Shown: positions 11,522 to 22,589 of the stretch, one piece after another
How the letters are laid out: each line of letters starts with the position of its first letter
How positions within the stretch are numbered: position 1 is the stretch's first letter
NCBI GenBank assembly: GCA_012931725.1
Contig: CM022946.1
Location: forward strand, 72,902,269 to 72,966,268
DNA: 64,000 bases
Source of the DNA: Litsea cubeba
Lineage: Eukaryota; Streptophyta; Magnoliopsida; Laurales; Lauraceae
Direction of reading: 5' to 3'
Made by a program: the position numbers and the translations under genes
The notes under the pieces: generated by a model
The model's database searches: none
The model's input: only the letters and a program-made list of their open reading frames with translations
Told to the model about the DNA's origin: nothing

Positions 11522-12569
11522 TAAAAAAAATAAATAAATATAAAAAAAATAAAAAAAAGACATAGACCACTATGGTTAGACCAACTGTGTTCTTTGATCA
11601 TGGTTGATTCAAGAAAAGCCTTGTCCAGAGTGTGGAGACAGCTTGATTGTTCTAGGCAAGGGTCCTCCAAACGGGTTCATTAAGTAATCCTACCCTTACT
11701 TGGGGGCAATTCTATCAATCAAGATTTCATAAGACCGGGTTAGGAGGCCTATGTGTACTCTCTCGTCTTTTAAATAAATTTTTTTTAAAAAATAAAATTT
11801 TAAAATAAAAAATAAAAAAAAATTTCAAAAAAAAAATTAAAAAAATAATAAATAAATAAAAAGATTTTAAAAAAAAAAATCTTCAAAAAAAAAAACTTCC
11901 GTCATTTTGGGTTTAGATTGGAGAAAGCTTGGTCTTCTCGTTTCTGAGCACCGACGCTCGTGGAAATCATTGAGCCCGTGTTCAGATTGGAGTGCCTTTT
12001 GCTCTCTTTGATGAACCCGATATTGGCCTTTCAAAAAAAAAAACTCGTCATTTTTGGATTTAGATCCGAGAAATTATGGTTCATTTCTTTCTGAGCACTG
12101 GCGCTCGCGGAAATCGCTGAGCCCATGTTCAGATCGGAATACCATCTGCTCTCTTTGATGAATCCAATCTTGACCTTTCAAAATAGAGAATCTCATCTCA
12201 TGGATGCGGTCTCAAAACATTTGTGTCTAGCAGTACTAGTACGCCCTTTCAGGGTCTACTGTATTGCGACCGGCACATTTGTAACTCCAACTTTATATTC
12301 TTCTTACCTCGAGTAGCTCTACTTCTTGATAAGTTGAATTTAAGTTCACAATTGCTTCTAGCAGTCACTGGAGCGCTCATTCTGGGCTTACCATACCTGC
12401 GATCAGAACAATTGTACCCTCTATGGCATTTTGCCTTCCTCATATTGCTTGGGTCATCTCCCTCGAGCAATTTGAAAAGACGAAACCATAGAACTTCCCA
12501 TTTATGATCATTGTTCTTGTGATTACTAATGGATGTGGTCTTGTTTCATAAACTTTTCGAAAACTAACA
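11522..12569 (+). repeat. A/T-rich leader with a second two-unit repeat, copy B
   Basis: A/T homopolymer runs at about 11770-11900 are followed by two ~135-bp units. These are 11903-12030 and 12050-12185, built on TTCTGAGCACYGRCGCTCG and GAGCCCRTGTTCAGAT. Then comes non-repetitive sequence up to the gag ATG at 12570. Equivalents in copy C are 35457-35590 and 35606-35745. No gene is seen here. Confidence 0.7.
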
Positions 12570-13752
12570 ATGGCAGCTTCACCAACCATTACTTTCGATG
12601 AAAGCAAGCACCAAGTCATGCTTCAACAGAAGCAAACTACGTGCACCTACAAGCGCCCCATCAGCTGCCGAAGCGTCAACTCCCTCGTCAACTCTCTAAG
12701 CTCCTGGTCGACCTCGACTCCCCGGACTATCGTCTTTGGGACGCTGGGACCATTCCCACTTCCCGAGGAACAAACTGCTCCCTCCAAGAAGCAGAAACTC
12801 ACCTCTCAACGTGTCACTACCGTGACACCAAAGGCGAGCACCCGAAGCCCGTGGCAGCCCCACGAAGCCTCGACCAGCAAACGACTAGGTCTATCCCAAG
12901 ACTTGGTCCCTAAGACCTTCACCAAAACAGAGAAGGTCCCAAACATCTACCAAGCCAGCATTCCTGGCCCCACTCAAGGAGAACCAGTTCTACCCTCTTG
13001 CCTACATAAAAGAGGAGAGACCCATCTCCAATCTGACTCTCAAGTCAACCCAGCATGAGCCGGCTTGTTCCTACAAGCCCAAAATCAAGTCATGCATCAC
13101 AAGGCTTCTGCAAGCACCTGCTAAGGCCTACAAACCTGCAGTTCAACCCTTCATCTCTACAGGGGCCAAACTCAAAAAATTCAAAGCTTCGCTGCAACAG
13201 GTGAAGGACAAGGTTCGCATCCTGTTCTTGCCCAGCTGCAAAGAAGACAGGCTCGGCTGCTGCGCCCGAGGGAGCACATCCTTCATCGTCAAAGCCCAGC
13301 CAGAGCTGACCGAAGCTCAAGTTGCTCGTTGTATACGCCACCGCGCGTCGTATAGACAAAAGAGACTAGAGAAGCAAAGGACCCAGCCTCCTACACTTCA
13401 AGTCTCTCCCAAATGGGTCGAAAAAGAAAGACCCAACCAAGTTGCTGCTGTCCATATGGTTGGAAAAACCAGAAGGCGCCAAAAGTCAGCAACAAAAATC
13501 CATGTCCGACGTCCGATGACCCGCAGCGTCTCCAGGACAAGAAGACATTCAGAAGAATCCCCTGCTCCTTCAAGCAAAGGACGACAGAGTGATCCTTCCT
13601 CAAGCTCTTCTTCAAAAAGAATGAGCCCTAGCTCAGTCACCATGACAGTTTCTTCATTCGAATCACGAAGGATGAATGTCATGGCTACAAATTATGAGCC
13701 ACCACCCCCAATCCACGTCAAGATGATGCGATCACCCGCATCCAGCAGTTGA
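12570..13752 (+). pseudogene. gag N-terminal region, copy B
   Basis: The first frame starts MAASPTITFDESKH at 12570 and stops at 13058. A second frame from 13201 (VRILFLPSCKEDRLG...) runs to 13752. Comparison with copy C, where the corresponding stretch 36387-36941 stays open across the break, shows these belong to one protein separated by frameshifts. The product is basic and serine/proline-rich with no recognised domain, as is usual for the N-terminal extension of Tat/Ogre gag proteins. Confidence 0.6.
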
Positions 13753-13780
13753 AACAAGGCCAACAGAGGATTGAAACTCT

Positions 13781-15995
13781 ATGGAAAACCTTCTCCTCGC
13801 CTTCCAAAATCAGGCGAACAATGAACCTCCTCCAAATCATCAAGACGATGAGGTAAATGGAGAAGAAAATGAGTCACGCGCCCTTACCAAAAAGGATGTA
13901 GACAGTATCCTCGCCAAAGCAAAAGAAGAGGATATACTCAAGGAGCATGGGATCAAGCCACCATATCCCTTATGGATGGACTCGGTCCCGTTCCCCACCA
14001 AATTCAAGCATCCTACTCTCCAAACATATACGGGGAAAGGATCAGCCAGACAAGCACGTCATCCACTTCAAGATCCTGAAGGGAGCTATCGCAGATCAAG
14101 ATGCACTCAAGATCCGCCTCTTTGCAAGTACCCTAAAAGGTACGGCCTTCGATTGGTACTCCACTCTGCCGGAGGACTCGATCCAAAACTGGGCCATGCT
14201 AGAGACACGCTTCCTGACTCACTTCAAAGGTGAGGATCATCCCGCCACTATGGCTCAGCCGTGCAGCCTAAAACAGGGGGAGAATGAGTCAACATATGAC
14301 TTCATTCACAAGTGGAAAGCAATGGCGTACAAATGTTCTGATGTACTGCCACAAGCGTCGCTAGTCGACATCTGCCGAAACAACATGAGAGCCAGAATCC
14401 GCTCCATGATCATCGGTAACAAATCAAAAAACCTGGGAGAACTCCTAGAAGCTTCCATGGAAGCTGAAACGGTGATTAATGGCCTCAACAGTCAGAAATC
14501 ATCAAGAAAAGAGGCAACCGCCATTGCAACCTCTAAACCAAAGAAGAAAGAGGTCCTCAATGTGCAGACCAAGTCAGCTCCTCAGCCACCAAAGAAAGCT
14601 GAAAACAAAGCTGCTGGTGAGAGACCTGAACTCTCAGATGCCTTCAAAGAACGAGTAGAGAAGAAATACCCGTTTGATGAAGTTGTTGATGAAATCTTCG
14701 AGGCTCTTGTGGCAAACGACAAACTCACCTTGCCTGAACCAAAAAGACCGGGTGATGTCGGCAAAACCAACGATTCTCGGTACTGTCCATACCACCAGAT
14801 GATCTCGCATCCTCTCAATCAATGCTTTGTTGTGAGGGAGAAAATAAATGAGATGTGGAAAAACAGAGTCATCACCTTTGACAAAAACTATGGGCCTGTC
14901 TCCGTCAACATGGTGACATGCGGACAAACATCAAAATCACTGAAGAAGAAGATCACTACTTCCTTTAAGGTGATAAACTCAATCCAAGCGTCAGAGGAAC
15001 TGGTTCCTTACCCGACACCAGACGGACAACCCATATGGGTACATCCCTATCTCCTGGAAGATGAAAATTGGAAGGTCGTGAAAACAAAGCCTACAGCTCA
15101 ACAACGAAGGCAGGCTAGGAAGCATCTCCTCAAGCTCAAACGGCAAGAGAAGACCCAGCCAAAACAAGAAGTCAAAGAAAAGGCAGAGGCTTCCTCTACC
15201 GCTTCACTGGAGGCAACAAAAACATCCCTTCCAGAGACTTCAAAGGGGGTAAGAAAATTCACTCTCAGTGATTTCATGCCACCTCAATTCAAAGAAGCCA
15301 CGCAGGAGGCATCATACTCTTGCAATTCGGTAGTTGGATTCTCCATTGATGGATACGAGTCCATCGATACCGATGATGGATTCGAATCCAACTACACAGA
15401 CGAATGGGAGGAATCCCTTGAAACAGGAGAATATCTCTGCGATGAAGAATGGGTTCCTGAGTCTCATCTTATGCCAGTAATCTGGTATAACCCTCTACAG
15501 CCACAAGGATCCTGGTCTGATGATGAAGAAGACCAAGAGGCTGTACAAGAAAATGCTGCCGACCCAGCACCTCTCATTACTCCAGTGGAAATCAACCATG
15601 TTGAGCCACAAAGAGTTGATGAAGAAGAAGATTTGGCTCCCATTCCTGATCTTGAAGAATATGCAAGGATCTTGCAGCGTCTCGCTCTAGAACAAGAGCA
15701 AGAACGCGTCAACGAGCCTCCTCGCAATCCAGAGCCTGAAGTCCCTGAAGACCATCAGGTACATCCTCCCTTAACTCCTGAAAATGGAGAAAATTGCTGG
15801 ATAGACGATCCTCTTACATCCGAGGATGAGTCTGACTCCGATCAGGCAACGTCTCCCGTCAGAGCTTCCTGTAAGGATTATAGCTCTTCCGAAGCATCGT
15901 CTGATGAGAGCACTTACACTCTGGCGACGCCTAGCAATGTATCTTTTGGAGCCACCTCTTCTCACGTGACTTTCACTGAGATGACACCCTCTTAG
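13781..15995 (+). CDS. gag: gag polyprotein (capsid and zinc-binding region), copy B
   Basis: The frame from 13781 (MENLLLAFQNQANN) shifts by one base at about 14052 and continues as the frame ending at 15995. The capsid domain lies at about 14090-14480, with TLKGTAFDWYSTLPED, LETRFLTHFKGED and ESTYDFIHKWKAMAYKC. A histidine/cysteine motif YCPYHQMISHPLNQCF at about 14781-14828 is the Tat/Ogre counterpart of the zinc knuckle. The C-terminal third is very acidic, with EDEE-type runs. The frame ends at TAG 15993-15995, where copy C has CAG, so this stop is a mutation and the polyprotein formerly continued into protease. The ORF's own first Met (13947) is not the true start. Confidence 0.8.
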
Positions 15996-16013
15996 GTTTC
16001 TTCTCCTGAGACT

Positions 16014-17237
16014 GTGACTTCAAAGTTCACACCCTTCCTGACTGAAGAATTCCCAGCTATTGATGCTTGGGACGATGAATTAGTCAACAAAGAAGAAAGG
16101 TTACTGGATGCTGTTCAGGACTTGTTCCTGGAAAATGCTCCGAGCAACACAATCACTGAGAATGGAAATTCTGCTGCAGATACATCCTCGGCAAATGAAA
16201 AACGACAGCCTCTTGATCCTGAAGACAATCTTCCAAACGAAGACCCTTCTCAAGAAGCTCTCGAAGTAAGTAAAGGCACCCGCTCTGGCCGGGACTACAA
16301 CAAAAATTACAACCAGTCTTCCTTTACATATGTAAATCCTTTGGGAAAAGATGTTGTAAGCGCCCCTAGTGGCAACAATGATGAACATGCAGGCCCTAAG
16401 GAGGCCTTCAAGTATGACTTGATTGAACACTTCAAGCACATACCTGCACGTCTGCACATCCTAGATTTGTTACGAATGTCTCCGCACACTCGTGATAATC
16501 TCATCTCAGTACAAAAGCTGAATGAGGATGTCGACAAACATGTCCCGCAAGTCCTCCAAATTGAAATGGATTACCAGGTCAAAAACTCAGAAGCCTCCTC
16601 AAAGGGAGAAAAGAAGAAAACTGAGGGATCATGCATTGAATGCCTCTCGGTTAAAAAAACAGCCAGTGCAACCATCGCCTTCACAAAGGACGACCTCCTA
16701 CTTGGTGAAACAAGGCACAACCGACCCCTGTACTTCACAGGGTACATCAAGGAAATGCCTATGCACAGAGTTCAGATCGACTCAGGTTCTGCACTCAACC
16801 TCATCTCCACATCGGCTCTCGCACAGTTGGGCATCCCACCCAGCAAGCTGAGCCACACATCTGTATCTATCTTTGGATACGATGGGAGTACTCAAAGGCC
16901 TATCGACAAAATCAGATTCAAGTTGCAGATTGGTGATCTTATTTCTGAGGTCACTGTGCATGCAATAAAAACCCCTTCATGCTACAACATCCTTCTCGGA
17001 TGCCCTTGGATCCACGAGAATGGTGTTGTCCCTTCGACTCTACCTCAATGCATCAAGTTTGTTGGCGACGACAGCATTATACATCGAGTCTTTGCGGACA
17101 GAAAACCCTTCAAAGGTAAAGAAGTCCACTTCGCAGACTCACAGATGTATGAAGGTGAAAAAGAAGAAGAGGATAAGCACACAGCGTCCTTTGCCGAAAA
17201 TCTCCAGAAAGATAAAGGCAAAGCTCCTCAACAATGA
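16014..17237 (+). CDS. retropepsin region of polyprotein, copy B
   Basis: This is a 407-codon frame. Residues about 225-345 form an aspartic protease of Tat/Ogre type: HNRPLYFTGYIKEMPMHRVQ, then the active site IDSGSALNLIS and the late motif CYNILLGCPWIHE. The protease would cut the Gag-Pol precursor inside particles. The catalytic Asp-Ser-Gly is intact here but is Asp-Pro-Gly in copy C. The N-terminal part is acidic and unassigned. It is in frame with gag apart from the TAG at 15993, and ends at a TGA after APQQ. Confidence 0.8.
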   Translation: MTSKFTPFLTEEFPAIDAWDDELVNKEERLLDAVQDLFLENAPSNTITENGNSAADTSSANEKRQPLDPEDNLPNEDPSQEALEVSKGTRSGRDYNKNYNQSSFTYVNPLGKDVVSAPSGNNDEHAGPKEAFKYDLIEHFKHIPARLHILDLLRMSPHTRDNLISVQKLNEDVDKHVPQVLQIEMDYQVKNSEASSKGEKKKTEGSCIECLSVKKTASATIAFTKDDLLLGETRHNRPLYFTGYIKEMPMHRVQIDSGSALNLISTSALAQLGIPPSKLSHTSVSIFGYDGSTQRPIDKIRFKLQIGDLISEVTVHAIKTPSCYNILLGCPWIHENGVVPSTLPQCIKFVGDDSIIHRVFADRKPFKGKEVHFADSQMYEGEKEEEDKHTASFAENLQKDKGKAPQQ

Positions 17238-18392
17238 CCAGAAGAAAACAAACCTTCCGGTAAATCCGAAGAGAGCATTCAAACTCTCTTCATCATCTCC
17301 CTCAAACCTTTAAAGCCTTTGGTCATCACAACTAAAGTGAAGAAGGCAAAGCAAAAGCCTGGGGGCAAATTTGTTGTCTCTTTCGTGTCTATCATGTAAG
17401 ACACGGATTCGGGTTCAGAGCCAGAAGACGACACATCGTCAAGCCAAGCTGACACTCAGCAAGTTCGGCCTGATCTTACTCCAATGGAGACAACTTCTGA
17501 CATAGAAGGTCCTACGTCAGCTTCCTTCATTGTTCTAGCAACTTCAGCAAAGGAAAAGCCGATCTTCTTCCATAGATCGGATGCTTCTTCATCAAACTCT
17601 ATGCTTGAACCTTTCCAAAATAAAGGTATGCCTCAACTATCCTTATATAGTTCTGTGGCACAAGTTATTATGAAGAAAATGGGCTATGACGCTCAAAACC
17701 CAGTCGGTTTGGGAGAAGGACGCGGTATTCTCACGCCATTGGGGCCTGTCTTAACCAAAAGCCAGCTGGAAGATTGGAGACTCTACGACTATATAGAAAA
17801 GTCTTCACACGGGTTAGGGTATGATCCCGACACTCCCCTGAGACAGTTGACACAAAGGCTTAAAAGTCAATATACTGACCAAGCCTCAACATCTCAAGTC
17901 CATGAAGACATCGATCTCCCTGGATATCTCTTCGATGAGTCACCTGATAAAGATCCAGGAAGCTCATCCAATTCGCACGATTTCTCCGAAAATAAAGAGG
18001 AGTTGTTCGATGGCACAGACGTGTGGTCTTCTGACCCAGAAGAACCCTCATCTCCAAAAGAAGTAGTCTACTTCGACCCGGTTTCAACAGGCGATTGGGA
18101 TCATCTCATAGGAAGCCTTGGGAAAATTACCGATCAAGAAGACCCGTGGAAAGGAACAAAACCTTGGTCTGGAAATGCCTTTGAAACCCCAGAAGGTTTC
18201 GTTGAGCTAGAAGCCTCTGAAAATATTATGGAGGAACCACCTTCGAACCTTCCAACAGAAGATCCTGTTCAAAAGATAGACTTGGGGACACCAGATAACC
18301 CAGGTCCTGTATTCATAAGCAAGAATATAAAGGATGATGAGTTACCCGAGTATATCGCCTTTCTTCGTGAGCTCGTTGATTGCTTTGCATGA
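17238..18392 (+). pseudogene. protease-RT linker with G-patch-like motif, copy B
   Basis: The main open frame is 17484-18392 (302 codons), preceded in related frame by pieces interrupted by TGA at 17235 and TAA near 17398. It contains the glycine-rich segment MKKMGYDAQNPVGLGEGRG near 17671-17727, which resembles the G-patch-like motif typical of Tat/Ogre polyproteins in this position. It ends ELVDCFA followed by TGA and SYAEMPGLDP; the usual residue at the stop is Trp (TGG), so the break is a one-base nonsense change ahead of RT. Confidence 0.65.
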
Positions 18393-18404
18393 TCTTACGC
18401 TGAA

Positions 18405-18920
18405 ATGCCTGGCTTAGACCCCAAAATAGCAGTTCACAAATTCAATCTTCAAGAAGACTTCAAGCCTGTCAAGCAAGGCCAAAGAAGATTCCGTCCAGAT
18501 GTGATGGATAAAATTGAACAAGAAGTTCAAAACCTCAAAAGCGTCGGCTTCATCCGTGATGAACAACATCCGGAATGGTTGGCCAACATTGTCCCCGTGA
18601 CAAAGAAAAACGGGCAGATCAGGGTCTGTATTGACTATAGAGAGCTGAACAGCGCATGCGTTAAAGATGAATTTCCGCTCCCCATACCAGAAGTAATGAT
18701 TGATAATACCTGTGGGTTCGAGCGAATGACATTCATGGATGGTTTCTCTGGCCACAATCAGATAAAGATGCATCCTGAAGATGAAAAACATACATCTTTT
18801 CGGACCCCATTTGGCGTGTATTACTACACTGTCATGCCATTTGGTCTGAAAAATGCTGGTGCCACATATCAGAGGGCTATGATGAAAATATTCCAAGATA
18901 TGCAGCACAAGAAAGCAAAG
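18405..18920 (+). pseudogene. reverse transcriptase, N-terminal half only, copy B
   Basis: Conserved RT blocks are readable: LANIVPVTKKNGQIRVCIDY with RELN, FPLPIPEVM, the first catalytic aspartate in FMDGFSGHNQI, and YYYTVMPFGLKNAGATYQRA. The frame ends MMKIFQDMQHKK just before the expected YVDD box. From about 18908-18920 the sequence switches to antisense-gene intron 3, known from copy C at about 45430-45456. RT palm, thumb, RNase H and integrase are absent, so this copy cannot reverse transcribe. Confidence 0.85.
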
Positions 18921-18930
18921 GAAATCATAC

Positions 18931-21900
18931 CAATTGGAGACTCTGGATTCACTCCAGAGTCCCTCGGTTCTTCTTCAGGTGCCCCGACAGGATCCGTCAC
19001 CACCTCATCGACTGGAACCTCTGTCATCACCAAATCGTCCTCTGCTAAAAAAAAAAAAGAAAAGCAGAAACAAAAAGCAAATTAAAACATGGAAAAATCC
19101 CCTGAAAAGAAATGGAAAGAGAAAAAGGAAGAATCATACCTTCACCGATGGTCTCTTCTTCTCGGCTTCTCTTCTCTGGAGGCTCGTCAGCATCCACTGG
19201 CACATCCTCATTGATAGTAAGAGGAACTTCCAAGTCGGGAGAGTCCTCATGCTGCCCCTTGCTGCGATGATGACTCCTCCTCCTCTTACTCCTGCGGGCT
19301 CGCTTCTTAGAGGAACCTGCCCCGCTGTCAGAGTCAGGTTTCCCACTTGACTCCTCACTGGATGGTCTACTCTTGCCAGTAGACTCCATAGAAGCCTTGC
19401 CTCCGTGCCGCTTGCATCCAATCACCAAGTTCGGCTTCCTCCTGTTCTAGCTGCTCTAAAGCCTCATCATGTTTTTCTCGAACAGCTTCAGAACCAATGA
19501 CGCCCTGGTCACCGAGCAAACATATCTTGTGCTTCTCTCCAGAAAGGAAGGCCCAAACTTCCTCTCGCCGGACACCATCCGACTTTCCAAGGCCCTTTCC
19601 AGATGCCAGCTTCACATCAAGCTCCTTCTTAGAAAGCCCCCGATATGCCGAAAAGCTCTCTGCGAACCACTTTGCAAAGCCGGCAGTCCGGGAAGTCAAC
19701 AACACAGGATAAGAGATCATGGCTGTAGTGTCTTCAGCACTATAGAAAGCCCATGCATTTCTCCCATCCTGTAAACCTACAAAGCGCTTCACCATGCTTG
19801 AAGGCGCTCCAACAACGCCTTGGGAAAAGCCCAGCTGCAAAGCAAAGCGAGAGGGTACATACGGCTGGATGTCAACGAAAAGATGTCTGCGGTACACCAT
19901 CGTGCCGACACGTATGCTGAAAAGCCACTCTCTCTCTGCATTCGTCAAGGAGTAATGCCTTCCCGACCCTGCCCTGGTAGAGTCTCGGGAGGCACCAAAA
20001 ACAAAAGCCTTCTTCCGCAACTCCGGAGAAAGCTTCACTGAAGACTTCCCCATCTCGACGTCCCTGAATCGTCGGATCCTCATGCAGGCAAACAAAAGTG
20101 ATTCGGACACGGCTTTGCCCTTAGCCAGTCGAATCATCAGAGGATCATCATCCTGTGCAGCACCCAGCCGGTGGAAGCCAAGACAGTGGTACACGTACCA
20201 CGAATAAAAGATGTGGGCTGAAAATACCCTATTCATGGGAAGCCCAAGCCGAACCAAAAAAGCAGCAGCCAGCAGTTCGGTACACAGGTAGGAGTAAAGA
20301 GCTGGCACCAAAGCAAGCTGCTCTCCAAACGCCATCTGACAAGCCGGAAAAATACAGTGCGGCCTGATGTGCGTTCCATCTCCTCCAGCAAAAATAGCCT
20401 CACCAAGCCAATAAGTGAGGTAAACAGCGAGATCTCTCCTCAGTGCAATGTCAGGACATATGGCATTTGTACTCGCACAGAAATCTCTCAACTCTTCTTG
20501 CATAGCCAAGAACTTCTTCGAACTTGGATCCTGAGCCCTGGCTTCCTGGGTCACACTATCAGAAGACTCCCTGCTATCAAAAAAGTTAGGGAACGAAGAG
20601 CTAGAACTCTTCCAAATGCTGGATTTAACTTTCAAACCCTCCTTCTCCTTCAAAAAATCATAGAAGGCGACGAGCTGAAAGTACAGAAGCCTGAACTCCT
20701 CAGACTGCCCCTCAAGGACGAGCTGATAGTGAATGGGCATAAACTCCTCATAGAGTTTGCCAAGGATGGGCAATCCAGTAATGGCGCTCAGCTCCTTCAA
20801 AGAGAAACCAATCTCACCATTCGTCACAACGAAGGTATTGGTTTGTGGGAGGAATGACTCCAGCATAGCCATGAAGGCCTCGTCAGAAAAGATCACGGTC
20901 TCCCTAAAGGCACGGACCGCATCAAAAATCCCGGCTTCCTTCAAAATGGCGCCACCAATCAGCAGGACGCGATCTGTCCACGACTTCCACTCAGAGTCAG
21001 CATTGAAACGGCCACGAAGTCGAAAAGACTTTATCCAATTGCTGCCGTCACCGCTGAAAATACCAAGGCCCACCGGTCTCAAATCGACCGACGGATAATC
21101 AGAACCCTGGTAGCCGCTAGATGGCATCAACAGGTCCATGTCAACAGGCGACCTCTCTGTATATCCAGGAGAACCGCCAACAAAAACCCCGGTCTTGATT
21201 ACATTTGTCCTTCTCACCCAGCTTGGAGGATCTTCTCTCTTAGAGCACGTGGGGGCAAGGCTCATGATCGAGACGGAGCAATCAAATGTCGACCGGGTAG
21301 CAGCAGTCTTCTTCTCACCATCTGCTGTGAAAGAAAACTGAAAACATCTCCTCTGGTATGTCATGTCATCAGGGATGGCATCACCAAAGAAGAAGGTAGG
21401 CTTGGGTAAAACACTCTGATCTTCCATCACCCATGGACGACCGCTTACCATGATCTTATAGAATTCCTCTCCCTTGAGAGTGATCAGCCGCTGCCTCATC
21501 TCATCTCTGTTGAGGGAGTCGCATTCTTCAAGATTTCTCTCAACATACTGGACCTTCTCAAAGGTCTGCTGAACGGCCGGATTAGAAGATCTAGCAGATC
21601 GATGAGGTGCGCTTGTAGCAGGCTCTTTACCCTTGTTCGTTCTGGAGGAACCACCTGAAAAGGATGGAAAAGAAAAAGATCAAACATCAAAATGACAGAA
21701 ACTCGCCAAAAAAAAATCTGGCAAAATTTTGACATGATGACGGGGCAATTCCGAAGAAAATGAACTATCCCGAAACAAATAGAAAGCTTGAAGATGGGCT
21801 CAACATTGCTGCGAGCTCCGAAACTCCAAACTTTTGAAACCTCAAAGTCTCTGCAAAATCAGAAAGGGCTTAACATCGCTGCGAGCTCCAAATTCCCAAA

Positions 21901-22386
21901 TTTGCGAAAACTTTCAGGTATGCTATCACATCATGCTACAATTCAATTTACAAAAATATACATGCATGAACATCTTGGTAAAAAAAAATGCATTATCATG
22001 ATGAGCAAAAAAAAAAGAAGAAAGAAACTTTCTCAAAAAAAAGGGGAGAAAGAAAAGAACAAAAAAAAAAAGAAAACATTCTCAAAAAAAAGGAGAGAGA
22101 AAGAAAATAAAAAGAAAAGAAAAGAAAAAAAGGATTGGCCCGCAGGCCGTGGCCCACGGGCCACGTGGCCGTACGGATCTGTCCGTACGGCCCACAAAAG
22201 AAGAAAAAAACATGAAAAAAAAAGAAAAAAAAAAAGAAAGCAAAAAAAAAAACGTGTGAAAAAAAAAGACGTAAACACGTGGAAAGGAAAAAAAAAGAAA
22301 AGAAAAGAAAGAAACAAAAAAAAAGAAAGAACTTTATTTTTCCTACAATGGAGTTTTCTTGAAAAAGGGAACTTACTTGAAGCCAT
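18931..22386 (-). pseudogene. antisense plant-mobile-domain-like gene, copy B (exons 1-3; 3' end deleted)
   Basis: On the minus strand, exon 1 is 22377-22386 (ATGGCTTCAA, then GTAAGT), exon 2 is 19140-21654 after a CAG acceptor, and exon 3 is 18931-19041 (111 bp). Joining exons 1 and 2 keeps the frame (MASSGSSRT...). Exon 2 is open for more than 760 codons from 21654 to 19367. It contains a plant-mobile-domain-like block (SFLPQTNTFVVTNGEIGFSL, SAITGLPILG) and later basic patches KKRARRSKRRRSHH that look like nuclear localisation signals. One extra G near 19391-19393, absent in copy C, shifts frame before the basic region. Exons 4-5 are lost to the RT junction. The function is unknown; plant mobile domains occur in transposons and in MAIN/MAIL host proteins. 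Confidence 0.75.
19367..21499 (-). CDS. long open frame of the plant-mobile-domain exon, copy B
   Basis: A 710-codon uninterrupted reading frame begins at an internal methionine (MRQRLITLKGEEF). It is the best preserved part of exon 2 among the three copies, and gives the reference sequence for the broken versions at 1-1942 and 45667-48172. The methionine at 21499 is probably not the true start: the frame stays open upstream to the splice acceptor at 21655 and joins exon 1 in frame. It ends at a stop created by the single-base insertion near 19392. There are no signal peptide or membrane segments. The C-terminal end is charged (EALEQLEQEEAELGDW), consistent with a helical region. Confidence 0.75.
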   Translation of the reverse strand: MRQRLITLKGEEFYKIMVSGRPWVMEDQSVLPKPTFFFGDAIPDDMTYQRRCFQFSFTADGEKKTAATRSTFDCSVSIMSLAPTCSKREDPPSWVRRTNVIKTGVFVGGSPGYTERSPVDMDLLMPSSGYQGSDYPSVDLRPVGLGIFSGDGSNWIKSFRLRGRFNADSEWKSWTDRVLLIGGAILKEAGIFDAVRAFRETVIFSDEAFMAMLESFLPQTNTFVVTNGEIGFSLKELSAITGLPILGKLYEEFMPIHYQLVLEGQSEEFRLLYFQLVAFYDFLKEKEGLKVKSSIWKSSSSSFPNFFDSRESSDSVTQEARAQDPSSKKFLAMQEELRDFCASTNAICPDIALRRDLAVYLTYWLGEAIFAGGDGTHIRPHCIFPACQMAFGEQLALVPALYSYLCTELLAAAFLVRLGLPMNRVFSAHIFYSWYVYHCLGFHRLGAAQDDDPLMIRLAKGKAVSESLLFACMRIRRFRDVEMGKSSVKLSPELRKKAFVFGASRDSTRAGSGRHYSLTNAEREWLFSIRVGTMVYRRHLFVDIQPYVPSRFALQLGFSQGVVGAPSSMVKRFVGLQDGRNAWAFYSAEDTTAMISYPVLLTSRTAGFAKWFAESFSAYRGLSKKELDVKLASGKGLGKSDGVRREEVWAFLSGEKHKICLLGDQGVIGSEAVREKHDEALEQLEQEEAELGDWMQAARRQGFYGVYWQE

Positions 22387-22507
22387 TGATGGAGAAGAAG
22401 AAGAAAAATCTTGAAGATCTTGAAGAAGAAGAACTCTTGGTCTTGAAGCCCTCTTGGGATTGTTGCAAAAGAAAGCGATAAGAGCAAGAGATCCAACCTC
22501 CTCCTTG

Positions 22508-22518
22508 CTTTTATAGAA
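22508..22518 (-). promoter_or_regulatory. TATA box of the antisense gene, copy B
   Basis: The minus strand reads TTCTATAAAAGCAAGGAGG about 125 bases upstream of the exon 1 ATG. It is conserved in position and sequence in copies A and C. A start of transcription near 22480 would leave a leader of about 95 bases. Confidence 0.55.
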
Positions 22519-22589
22519 GAGAGCAAACCAAAGAAGGAAAGAAGGAAGAGGTAAGTGTTACTAATTAGTAACCTTACCAAAAGAAAGAG

